A DNA stretch of 8,550 nt from Desulfobacteraceae bacterium (GTDB lineage: Bacteria > Desulfobacterota > Desulfobacteria > Desulfobacterales > BuS5): NCBI GenBank assembly GCA_030592105.1, contig JAUVKE010000097.1:1-8550 (forward strand), read 5' to 3'. Positions 1 to 6,285 of this stretch are shown here, one piece after another. The translations under genes and the position numbers were made by a program. The notes under the pieces were generated by a model that saw only the letters and a list, made by a program, of their open reading frames with translations, was not told the DNA's origin and ran no database searches. Each line of letters starts with the position of its first letter. Within the stretch, counting starts at the first letter, position 1.

Positions 1-59
1 AGCCAGGGTCGAGCCGCTTTGACATATTGTTGTAAAATTGAAATTTATCATTTTTTATA

Positions 60-91
60 AAGTCAGTGGAAGCCTTGGCTGCCCCTGACTT
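60..91. repeat. Imperfect hairpin with AAGTCAG/CTGACTT arms
   Basis: The seven bases at 60-66 (AAGTCAG) are the exact reverse complement of 85-91 (CTGACTT), and short inner pairings (68-69 with 82-83, 71-73 with 78-80) can extend the stem. Neither strand shows a run of T directly after it, so it does not look like a standard terminator. The same AGTCAG/CTGACT word recurs at 146-151 and 205-210. Function unknown. Confidence 0.45.
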
Positions 92-145
92 CTGCGTTAT
101 GATTTAAGATTAATATGGAAGATTTTTTAACAGATTACCCTCCGG

Positions 146-210
146 AGTCAGGTGAAATTGAATTTGGGAATAGTAGGGGACGGGGGACGCGTCTCCCCTT
201 TTCCCTGACT
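146..210. repeat. Long-range inverted repeat enclosing a GC-rich REP-like palindrome
   Basis: AGTCAGG at 146-152 is the exact reverse complement of CCTGACT at 204-210. Between them, GACGCGTC (186-193) is a perfect 8-bp palindrome that extends to 182-197 with one mismatch pair, and it is flanked by G-runs and C-runs. This is the general look of a REP-like extragenic palindrome, and it stands out from the AT-rich surroundings. No associated transposase is visible, and membership of a named repeat family is not established. Confidence 0.4.
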
Positions 211-235
211 GCGAGGTTTGGGCGAACCCCGCAGT
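208..235. repeat. Stable 11-bp hairpin
   Basis: Positions 208-218 (ACTGCGAGGTT) pair with 225-235 (AACCCCGCAGT) with one A-C mismatch, leaving a 6-base loop at 219-224. Its left arm overlaps the CCTGACT arm of the neighbouring inverted repeat by three bases, so the two structures are alternatives or stack closely. Neither strand has a T-run immediately after the stem, so a transcript-end role would not be of the classical intrinsic type. Confidence 0.5.
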
Positions 236-353
236 TAAAGAATAGGTCAGGTAATATTGGATTACAGGCAATTTTTTTTAAAAAATAAATTTGGTTTAGG
301 CGACAACTTACTTGACAAACACCGGTATAAGGTAGCAAAGTTGAAGGGGAGGG

Positions 354-1079
354 TTACATTGTGAAGGGGATTTTTTTGTTTAATATTATTTTTTCAGGAT
401 CGATTATTACATCATAAACAAGAACTTCAACTCCATTTTCAACAGCTTTTCTTAACTCTTTTCCATAAGCCGGGTCAATGGTATCTGCTGGTTTAAACTT
501 TTTTGCATCCATCCTTTGTATCAGGTAAAACATCACACACCTGTTTCCCTGTGCCACCAGTTCTTGAAGCTCAATAAGATGTTTCAGCCCTCTTTTTGTC
601 ACAGCATCCGGGAAGCTGGCTATCCCATCTTCAACAAGTGTGCAGTTTTTTATTTCAACATAGCATTTTTCTGTGCTGTTTTTGTTTGTGAGAAGAAGAT
701 CAAGCCTTGATTTGTCACTTACAGTTATTTCCGGTTTAATTGTGTCATAATTATTTAATTCCGGTACCATCCTGTTTTCTATGGATGTTTTTACAAGCCT
801 GTTGGGAACCATTGTATTAACGCCCACCAGTGAGGTCGGCATTTCAATTATTTCCCAGGTGTATTTAAGTTTCCGTTTTGGATTGTCATGATATGAAATA
901 AATACAGGCTGTCCCGGTTTTGAACAGGCTTTCATTGTTCCTGAATTGGGGCAGTGGGCAGTGACTATTTTGCCGTTTTCAAGCTCCACATCTGCAAGAA
1001 AACGTTTATATCGTTTTATTAATCTGCCGGCAATGAGATCAGGCCAGTTAATTCCGGGGTCTGTTACTTTTTGCTTCAT
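354..1079 (-). CDS. sfsA: DNA/RNA nuclease SfsA (sugar fermentation stimulation protein family)
   Basis: Predicted 241-residue SfsA protein, close to the family's usual length and complete at both ends. Seen in the sequence: an N-terminal OB-like stretch with RYKRFLADVEL (about 23-33) and AHCPNSGTM (41-49), then a PD-(D/E)XK-type nuclease core with SRLDLLL (Asp127), VEIKN (Glu142, Lys144) and FPDAVTKRG (156-164). These are the signature blocks of SfsA. The family was first named from E. coli effects on sugar utilisation and was later assigned nuclease activity; its cellular role is poorly defined, and the action here is inferred from family. The ATG at 1077-1079 lies inside the upstream glycosylase gene, overlapping it by 32 nt. 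An AAGGA lies 14 nt before the start, rather far, so translation may depend on coupling to the upstream gene. It is the last gene of the minus-strand string. Confidence 0.93.
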   Translation of the reverse strand: MKQKVTDPGINWPDLIAGRLIKRYKRFLADVELENGKIVTAHCPNSGTMKACSKPGQPVFISYHDNPKRKLKYTWEIIEMPTSLVGVNTMVPNRLVKTSIENRMVPELNNYDTIKPEITVSDKSRLDLLLTNKNSTEKCYVEIKNCTLVEDGIASFPDAVTKRGLKHLIELQELVAQGNRCVMFYLIQRMDAKKFKPADTIDPAYGKELRKAVENGVEVLVYDVIIDPEKIILNKKIPFTM

Positions 1080-1905
1080 TTATTTTTTTGTATTCCTTGA
1101 TTATTTTTTTCATGTCTTCCCATACTGGACGTTTATCCGCGGGATTTTTCAGAAGATGGGAAGGGTGATATGTGGGGATAAGTTGCATGCCGTTGTAATT
1201 ATGGAATTTCCCCCTTAACATGGAAAGAGGTTCTCTGGTATTTAAAAGCGTTTGCGCTGCTGTCTCTCCGAGGGTACAGATAAAATTGGGGTTAATCGCT
1301 TTTAGCTGCTCTTTTAAAAAAGGTAAGCAGGTTTTTATCTCTTTTGGGGTCGGTTTTTTGTTGTCTTGTGGAAAACATTTGACCAGGGTGCAAAGGTATA
1401 CATCATCCCTTGTGAGTTCCATAGCCTTTATAATGTTGGTTAAAAGATCGCCTGCAGCTCCGGTAAAGGGTGTTCCATTTTTATCATCATCTACGCCTGG
1501 GGCTCCCCCGATAAAGATGAGCCTGGCTTTTTTATTACCTGCGCCGAATATGATATTTGTCCGTTTTAAGCATAATCCGCATAATTTGCAGTTTTTTATT
1601 CTGGATTCGATTTCATCGAGGGTTTGGCAGGTGGTGCTCAATGATTCAATTAGTTTAAGACTCTCTTTTGAGCAGTCAAACCCTGTGCATCCCATATCTG
1701 ATAAAAAATGGAGATAATTGGTTAACCCCTCGATTAAATTCAGTGCTTTTCGGGGTGGTATTTTATTTTCATTTATTGATTTTGCTAACATCTGATTTTT
1801 ATTGGGTATGGTTATAATTTCAACAATAGACTGAGCTATAATAAAATTTAAAAATCTCTTAAACTCGCTGCGCTCAAACAACCAGAGCTTTTTAAATTTC
1901 ACCAT
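1048..1905 (-). CDS. Uracil-DNA glycosylase, family 4 (iron-sulfur type); start uncertain
   Basis: Predicted to remove uracil from DNA, starting base-excision repair of deaminated cytosine. In the 285-codon frame the family-4 hallmarks are clear: CKLC (Cys106, Cys109) with Cys177 and Cys193, whose 16-residue spacing fits the 4Fe-4S ligand pattern; motif A GGAPGVDDD (133-141) followed by GTPFTGAAG; and motif B YHPSHLL (246-252). Motif A usually reads GEAPG, so the Glu-to-Gly change is notable. The first 26 or so residues are encoded by the palindromic repeat at 1830-1913. That start (1903-1905) has an AGGA seven bases upstream. The alternative is Met39 (ATG at 1789-1791), giving 247 residues, closer to what I expect for the family and free of repeat sequence, but with no visible Shine-Dalgarno. 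The stop lies inside sfsA (32-nt overlap). Function is secure; the N-terminus is not. Confidence 0.9.
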   Translation of the reverse strand: MVKFKKLWLFERSEFKRFLNFIIAQSIVEIITIPNKNQMLAKSINENKIPPRKALNLIEGLTNYLHFLSDMGCTGFDCSKESLKLIESLSTTCQTLDEIESRIKNCKLCGLCLKRTNIIFGAGNKKARLIFIGGAPGVDDDKNGTPFTGAAGDLLTNIIKAMELTRDDVYLCTLVKCFPQDNKKPTPKEIKTCLPFLKEQLKAINPNFICTLGETAAQTLLNTREPLSMLRGKFHNYNGMQLIPTYHPSHLLKNPADKRPVWEDMKKIIKEYKKINEAKSNRPRN

Positions 1906-1913
1906 AGCTCAGT
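1830..1913. repeat. 84-bp palindromic element, copy 1
   Basis: Outer arms ACTGAGCTAT (1830-1839) and ATAGCTCAGT (1904-1913) are exact inverted repeats. Inside them AAATTTAAAAA (1844-1854) pairs with TTTTTAAATTT (1889-1899), and CTCT (1856-1859) pairs with AGAG (1884-1887). The central unpaired part contains ACTCGCTGCGCTC. A second copy 3,280 bases away, in the same orientation, matches at 77 of 84 positions, and the match continues a little to the left (AATTTCARCAATARACTG, from 1816). Two pairs at the top of the stem present in copy 2 are lost here. On the minus strand the element opens with ATGGTGAAATTTAAAAA, which becomes the 5' end of the longest glycosylase frame. It resembles a small non-autonomous mobile or extragenic palindromic element; no transposase is present. 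Confidence 0.85.
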
Positions 1914-1933
1914 CCTGATATTTGATGGCAAAC

Positions 1934-2012
1934 TTAGAAATTCAAGAAATTTATTCGCAATAGCGAAAAAAACAATTAAATTTTCCGTATTTTCTTTCTT
2001 GCAACTTTCTAA
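1934..2012. repeat. Imperfect inverted repeat with a central hairpin between glyS and the glycosylase
   Basis: TTAGAAATTCAAGAAA (1934-1949) corresponds, as reverse complement with two single-base insertions, to TTTCTTGCAACTTTCTAA (1995-2012). Between them sits a perfect small hairpin TTCGC-AATA-GCGAA (1954-1967). On the minus strand the T-run lies before this hairpin, not after it, so it is not an obvious terminator for glyS. Together with the 84-bp element at 1830-1913 it makes the glyS-glycosylase gap almost entirely structured. The adjoining bases to 2043 show no gene. Confidence 0.45.
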
Positions 2013-2043
2013 CCGGACACTACTGCAGCGAAATAGCTAAATC

Positions 2044-4134
2044 TTATGTTGCGATTTTTGAAAAATCGGCAAAATTTCCAAAAAGGCTTGAGATTTCTGA
2101 TAATAATGCAAGTCTGTTGTTACGGAGAGTTAAGTCGTTATCCATGACCATTACGTTGTCAAAAAAATCGTCCACAGGTTTCCGCAGCTTTGCCATATCG
2201 TAAAGAGCTTTGGAGAATTCTCCTTTTTCCATGTGTGTAAAAATCAGGCTTTTGATTTTTTCATACTCTGCATAGAGGTGGGCTTCAGATGGGTGGTCAA
2301 AAATGGTCTGGTTAACAGGGTCTCTCTTAATATCTGTTTTTTCTTTTTTTGATTTGTTGATAATATTGACCACCCGTTTAAAAGTAATGGCGATCTGTTC
2401 AAAATTCGGTTCTGCTCTCAGTTTTTTTAAAGCCTTGATTCTTTTTAAAACATCAGGGAGGCAATCTGCAGAAGCAGCTAGTGTGGCAGCTATTGTGTCT
2501 TTGGCAAATCCTTCGTCAATTAGAATATTAGTTAATCTGTCTTGAAAAAAGGTATGAATTGCATCAGATGTTTTGGAAAAATTAAAGGAGAGTCTTTTTT
2601 CAAATGTTTTTAAAGTTTCATCTATCAACTGTTTTATGGAAAAAGTAAAATCTTTATTCAGTATTATATGAATAATCCCGATTCCCTGGCGTCTGAGACC
2701 GTGGGGATCTGTGGTTCCGGTGGGCTGAAGCCCTGCGCAGAAACAGCCGCATATGGTATCTATTTTGTCGGCAATGGATATTACGGATCCGATTGTCGAT
2801 TCAGGGAGATCTCCCCCTGACCGGGTGGGCATATAATGTTCTTCCATGGCTTGCGCCACTGGAGTCTCTTCTCCTTGTTTGCCGGCATATATTCTTCCCA
2901 TAATTCCCTGGAGTTTTGGAAATTCAATAACAACGTGGCTCACCAGATCAGCTTTGCTAAGCCAGGCTGCTCTCGATATATGCTTTTTTGCAGCGGGGTC
3001 AGCCTTAATTAAATCTGCTAATAATTCTGCTGTTTTTTTAACCCGTTTAATTTTGTCATATATTGTTCCCAGTTCTCTTTGAAAAAGGACACTTTTTAAT
3101 GATTCAATTCGTGTGTCAAAGGAGATTTTAAGATCTGTTTTAAAGAAGAACATGGCATCTTCAAGGCGCGATCTGAGTACTCTTTCATGGCCCTTTACAA
3201 CCAGTTCCATGTCCGTTGCCAATGTGTTATTTACCACAATAAAATAGGGGAGAAGTTTTTTTTGATCGTTGATCACGCTGAAATATTTCTGGTGTTCACG
3301 CATTGAGGTTGTCAGGACTTCGTCGGGAAGTTCAAGGTATTTAGTGTCAAAGCTCCCCGTGGCAACCACTGGATATTCCACAAGGTTTGTTACTGTTTTT
3401 ACCAGGTCAGGGTCGGGTAATATCTCTCCACCTGTTTTTGAAGCTGCGCTGGATATTTCTTTTTCAATGGTGAGCTTTCTCTCTTTTATATCTGCCAGTA
3501 CGTAAACTTTGCGTAATTTTTCCACATACTGGTCAGGGACCGATATCTCTATCATGTCAGGGTGCATAAAATAGTGGCCGCAGCTCAAATTTCCACTTTG
3601 TATATCCTTTGTATTCCACGGGATTACAGTATCGCCGAGGATGGCAAGTATGTAGTGTATGGGTCTGGCGAATTCGATTAAAAGGTCTCCCCATCTCATG
3701 GTTTTGGGGAAGGGGATGGAAAGAACTGTTTTTGGAAGTATTTCAGCAAGTATTTTTTTTGTCGAGGTTCCAGCATCTTTTTTTTCGGCATAGAGATATA
3801 GACCTTTTTTTGTCTCTTTTGTTTTTATTTCATCTATATTGATACCGGCTTTTTCTGCAAATTTTTTTGCAACCACTGTTGGATTTCCGTTTTCGTCAAA
3901 ACCTATACGCTGGGGGGGGCCTGAAATTTCAGTTATAACGGGAGCCTGTTTGTCTGAGAGATCGGTAATATGTATGGCCAGCCTTCTCGGGGTTCCGTAA
4001 ACCCTGGAATCTTTATATTCTATACGATGATCAGAGAGTTTTTTTAAAAGAATAGATGAAAATGATTCAAGAGCCGGTTCAATATATCCCGCAGGTATCT
4101 CTTCTGTTCCTATTTCAATCAATAGATCGTTCAT
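2044..4134 (-). CDS. glyS: Glycine--tRNA ligase beta subunit
   Basis: Beta subunit (696 residues, normal length) of the bacterial alpha2beta2 glycyl-tRNA synthetase, which with GlyQ attaches glycine to tRNA-Gly in the cytoplasm; the beta chain mainly recognises tRNA. Family signatures seen in order: LLIEIGTEEIPAGYIEPAL at the N-terminus (4-22); GTPRRLAIHI (47-56); SGPPQRIGFD (71-80); FPKTMRWGD (142-150); LTTSMREHQKYF (274-285); the HD-like central block around EFPKLQGIMGRIYA (404-417) with EEHYMPTRSGGDLP; ADKIDTICGCF and PTGTTDPHGLRR (455-482); and a C-terminal DALR-type anticodon-binding region ending in FFDNVMVMDND, RNNRLALL and NFADFSK (657-693). It starts 15 nt after glyQ with AGGTG six bases before the ATG, so the two subunits are surely co-transcribed. 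No frameshift or missing block was seen. Confidence 0.97.
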   Translation of the reverse strand: MNDLLIEIGTEEIPAGYIEPALESFSSILLKKLSDHRIEYKDSRVYGTPRRLAIHITDLSDKQAPVITEISGPPQRIGFDENGNPTVVAKKFAEKAGINIDEIKTKETKKGLYLYAEKKDAGTSTKKILAEILPKTVLSIPFPKTMRWGDLLIEFARPIHYILAILGDTVIPWNTKDIQSGNLSCGHYFMHPDMIEISVPDQYVEKLRKVYVLADIKERKLTIEKEISSAASKTGGEILPDPDLVKTVTNLVEYPVVATGSFDTKYLELPDEVLTTSMREHQKYFSVINDQKKLLPYFIVVNNTLATDMELVVKGHERVLRSRLEDAMFFFKTDLKISFDTRIESLKSVLFQRELGTIYDKIKRVKKTAELLADLIKADPAAKKHISRAAWLSKADLVSHVVIEFPKLQGIMGRIYAGKQGEETPVAQAMEEHYMPTRSGGDLPESTIGSVISIADKIDTICGCFCAGLQPTGTTDPHGLRRQGIGIIHIILNKDFTFSIKQLIDETLKTFEKRLSFNFSKTSDAIHTFFQDRLTNILIDEGFAKDTIAATLAASADCLPDVLKRIKALKKLRAEPNFEQIAITFKRVVNIINKSKKEKTDIKRDPVNQTIFDHPSEAHLYAEYEKIKSLIFTHMEKGEFSKALYDMAKLRKPVDDFFDNVMVMDNDLTLRNNRLALLSEISSLFGNFADFSKIAT

Positions 4135-4149
4135 TATTTACACCTGTAT

Positions 4150-5025
4150 TTACTTGCTGTTTTTCAATAATGGAAACCCTAAATCTTCCCGCTGGGTGAG
4201 GTAGGCTTTGGCGCAGCTCCTTGCTATGTTCCTGATTCTGGCAATATATCCGGTTCGTTCCGTGACACTTATGGCTCCCCGTGCGTCAAGAAGATTAAAA
4301 ATATGGGAACATTTCAGGCAGTATTCATATGCAGGAAGAACTAAGGAGTCTTTAATAAGAGATTTTCCCTCATTTTCGTATTTTCCAAACAGGTCAAGGA
4401 GCATATTAATATCAGCCTTTTCAAAGTTGTATGTGGACTGCTCCACCTCCTGCTGATGGTGAACGTCTCCGTATTTTATTGACTTGTTCCACTGAAGGTC
4501 ATAGACATTGTCCACCCCCTGGAGATACATGGTTATCCGTTCCAGACCATAGGTGACTTCAACTGATACCGGTTGAAGCTGCATGCTGCCGGCCTGCTGA
4601 AAATAGGTGAACTGGGTAATCTCCATGCCGTCGAGCCAGACTTCCCATCCCAGGCCGGATGCTCCAAGGGTTGGTGATTCCCAGTCGTCTTCGACAAATC
4701 TTATGTCATGTTCAAGGGGATTAATATCAAGGGCTTTGAGGCTTTGAAGGTATTCTTTCTGAATATCAGATGGAGATGGTTTTAGTATTGCCTGAAACTG
4801 GTAATAATGCTGGAGTCTGTTTGGATTTTCTCCGTAACGGCCGTCCGTGGGGCGTCTTGATGGTTGAACATAAGCCGCTTTCCATGGCTCGGGTCCCAGT
4901 ACTTTTAAGAGTGTTGCCGGATGAAATGTTCCGGCGCCGACTTCAATGTCGTAGGGTTGAAGGAGAAGACATCCCCTGTTAGACCAATATTTTTGCAATG
5001 TTAGTATTACATCTTGAAAATACAT
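4150..5025 (-). CDS. glyQ: Glycine--tRNA ligase alpha subunit
   Basis: Alpha subunit (291 residues, full length) of the two-subunit class II glycyl-tRNA synthetase, carrying the catalytic site for glycine activation. The sequence is highly typical: [20 protein letters not shown] (3-22), [16 protein letters not shown] (23-38), [20 protein letters not shown] (43-62) followed by [16 protein letters not shown] (63-78), [20 protein letters not shown] (110-129), [13 protein letters not shown] (134-146) and EVTYGLERI (156-164). The ATG at 5023-5025 is preceded by AAAGGA nine bases upstream, a good ribosome binding site. It directly precedes glyS. The gap before it (5026-5231) contains a palindromic repeat, so its expression may rely partly on a local promoter or be modulated by that structure. 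I could not find a convincing promoter or a T-box-like leader there. Confidence 0.98.
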   Translation of the reverse strand: MYFQDVILTLQKYWSNRGCLLLQPYDIEVGAGTFHPATLLKVLGPEPWKAAYVQPSRRPTDGRYGENPNRLQHYYQFQAILKPSPSDIQKEYLQSLKALDINPLEHDIRFVEDDWESPTLGASGLGWEVWLDGMEITQFTYFQQAGSMQLQPVSVEVTYGLERITMYLQGVDNVYDLQWNKSIKYGDVHHQQEVEQSTYNFEKADINMLLDLFGKYENEGKSLIKDSLVLPAYEYCLKCSHIFNLLDARGAISVTERTGYIARIRNIARSCAKAYLTQREDLGFPLLKNSK

Positions 5026-5058
5026 TAATTTTTATCCTTTATGCGAACTCTTACCTTA

Positions 5059-5236
5059 TATAGATGTTCATATAATAAATTTCAGAACCTGGTCGAATTT
5101 CAGCAATAAACTGAGCTATAATAAAATTTAAAAACCTCTGGAACTCGCTCCGCTTAAACAGCCAGAGTTTTTTAAATTTCACCATAGCTCAGTTTCGCCA
5201 TCCGGCTTTATGAAATTTATTATCTGAACATCTATA
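5059..5236. repeat. Outer 29-bp inverted repeat enclosing palindromic element copy 2
   Basis: Positions 5059-5087 and 5208-5236 are reverse complements at 27 of 29 bases: TATAGATGTTCA, one mismatch, ATAATAAATTTCA, one mismatch, AA. They enclose the 84-bp palindrome, so the whole glyQ-kinase gap can fold as one long nested stem. The right arm runs through the kinase stop codon (5232-5234), meaning the last kinase codons and the structure share sequence. Copy 1 of the element has no equivalent outer arms, so these belong to this locus or to an earlier insertion into which the 84-bp element moved. A long cruciform or duplex transcript is possible; no function is known. Confidence 0.75.
5110..5193. 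repeat. 84-bp palindromic element, copy 2
   Basis: The better-paired copy. Outer arms are 5110-5119 and 5184-5193 (10 bp, exact). After a 4-base internal loop on each side, AAATTTAAAAA (5124-5134) pairs with 5169-5179, and after one mismatch CTCTGG (5136-5141) pairs with CCAGAG (5162-5167), leaving a 20-base loop. Read on the minus strand, the GC-rich top of the stem is followed by GTTTTTAAATTTT, which resembles an intrinsic terminator or attenuator between the kinase gene and glyQ; that role is inference. The minus strand also keeps open the short frame found in copy 1, here a 44-codon frame from an ATG at 5183-5185 to a stop at 5051-5053. Confidence 0.85.
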
Positions 5237-6284
5237 GAACACCTTTTAAATCAATATTTGTATTCAAAATAGAAGCATTTTCATTTTCTGTGACGATATT
5301 TCCCCATTCTGTTTTTAATTCGGTAATATTTTTTTCTTCTCCCAGTGCCCATATGCATCCCCCTCCTCCTGCTCCTGTGAACCTTGCGCCACACCGGTTT
5401 TTTACAGCGGAATCAACGAGTTTTACACCCACCCCATCAAGGACTTCCGGGGTCATTTTTTGTCTTATCCTGGTTTCTTTGTTCATGATTGATGCTCCCA
5501 TTTGAAAATCGTGTCTGGATAGCGCCTCAATAAAGCTGTTGGTACATTGGGCTATTTCAATCCAGAGATTTCGATTTTTTCCGGCAAGGAACTGTTTTAC
5601 CCATTTACTGTTGACATCCTTTGATTCGTGGGGAATGCCGCAATAGGCAATAAGAATCCGTTTTTCCAGGTCTTTTGATTCTTTTTCATTGTAAATCTGT
5701 TTTCTTTTAAATGTCGACTCTGTTAAGCCTGCTTTCCAGTACCACGCATTTACGCCCCCATAGGCAGCGGCTAACTGGTCCTGCAACCCGCAAGGTACAC
5801 CGGCCACGCTCTCCTCAATGGCATGGGCGAGTATTGCAGTATCTTTTTTTGAAATTTCGGTTTCACCCATATGATTTAAAAGTTTTGAGAATGCGGCGAC
5901 AAGGGCGATGGCTGCGGCAGATGAGCCCCCCAGTCCGCTTTTAGGGGGGGAGGATGATTCTATAGTAATATGAACTCCTCCTCCTGCCAGGAAGTATGAT
6001 GCTATTGCAAACATGAGTCCCAGGGGGTGATCAAAAGGTGCTTTATCCAGGTAAAACTCCGCACTTTCAAACCCGTGGGAGGTGATTTTTACCTTTTTAT
6101 CCTCAAAGGGAAGAAGCTTGACATGGGTTCTCAAATCCAGAGCTATATTAAAAGTGCACGGCATAAAATGCCTTAGGGGATAATAAAAAGTTTTGATATC
6201 AAGGGTGCCGCCTAAATCGATTCTGCAGGGTGCGGAGGCTTTAATATCATTTAATTCAAGTATTTTTTTAATATTATCAGCCAA
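5232..6284 (-). CDS. GHMP-family small-molecule (probably sugar) kinase
   Basis: 350-residue member of the GHMP kinase superfamily (galactokinase, homoserine, mevalonate, phosphomevalonate kinases). It has APCRIDLGGTLD (18-29, substrate-side motif), the ATP-binding glycine-rich motif PPKSGLGGSSAA (113-124), GLQDQLAAAYGG (166-177), whose Asp169 lies where a catalytic acid is expected, and the C-terminal GARFTGAGGGGC (299-310). The QDQ-AA-(Y/F)GG block resembles the heptose-phosphate kinase/fucokinase branch (HddA-like), so a sugar or sugar-phosphate substrate is likelier than mevalonate; the exact substrate is not deducible. It begins at TTG (6282-6284), one base after the recO stop; AAGGAG eight bases upstream supports this unusual start. 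It is tightly coupled to recO although the functions are unrelated. Its stop codon lies inside the inverted repeat that follows. Confidence 0.88.
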   Translation of the reverse strand: MADNIKKILELNDIKASAPCRIDLGGTLDIKTFYYPLRHFMPCTFNIALDLRTHVKLLPFEDKKVKITSHGFESAEFYLDKAPFDHPLGLMFAIASYFLAGGGVHITIESSSPPKSGLGGSSAAAIALVAAFSKLLNHMGETEISKKDTAILAHAIEESVAGVPCGLQDQLAAAYGGVNAWYWKAGLTESTFKRKQIYNEKESKDLEKRILIAYCGIPHESKDVNSKWVKQFLAGKNRNLWIEIAQCTNSFIEALSRHDFQMGASIMNKETRIRQKMTPEVLDGVGVKLVDSAVKNRCGARFTGAGGGGCIWALGEEKNITELKTEWGNIVTENENASILNTNIDLKGVL

Positions 6285-6285
6285 T

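Larger units (their letters stand above)
1..353. other. Gene-poor segment downstream of sfsA with hairpins and short repeats
   Basis: No reading frame here looks like a real protein. The longest, a minus-strand frame of 67 codons from a TTG, runs through the GC-rich hairpins and has a low-complexity, Pro/Arg-rich product. What the segment does contain is structure: a hairpin at 60-91, paired CTGACT/AGTCAG arms, a near-palindrome centred on GACGCGTC, a strong hairpin at 208-235, and an A/T-only palindromic run around 271-290. No hairpin is followed by a clear T-tract on the minus strand, so I cannot name a rho-independent terminator for the operon that ends with sfsA. At the far left edge, minus-strand ATGs at 49-51 and 23-25 open frames leaving the window, but neither has a ribosome binding site. 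Confidence 0.6.

Noticed and set aside
23..51. Possible start codons of a further minus-strand gene leaving the left edge (ATG at 49-51 or 23-25)
   Set aside because: Neither has a Shine-Dalgarno sequence, and at most 17 codons are visible, too few to support a gene.
312..327. TTGACA with a TATAAG downstream on the plus strand, promoter-like
   Set aside because: The two boxes are only 8 bases apart instead of about 17, and no plus-strand gene follows.
135..338. 67-codon minus-strand frame downstream of sfsA
   Set aside because: It starts at TTG with no ribosome binding site, crosses GC-rich hairpins and direct repeats, and its product has no recognisable domain or sensible composition.
1220..1717. 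165-codon plus-strand frame opposite the uracil-DNA glycosylase
   Set aside because: It is an antisense shadow of a gene with clear catalytic and Fe-S motifs; no ribosome binding site or domain of its own.
1954..1967. TTCGC/GCGAA hairpin as an intrinsic terminator after glyS
   Set aside because: On the minus strand the T-run precedes rather than follows the hairpin, and a 5-bp stem is weak.
5026..5110. T-box or other tRNA-sensing leader before glyQ
   Set aside because: No T-box consensus or specifier-loop arrangement was seen; the structure in this gap is explained by the palindromic repeats.
1830..5193. CRISPR-like array from the repeated element
   Set aside because: There are only two copies, 3.3 kb apart, longer than CRISPR repeats and with genes rather than spacers between them.
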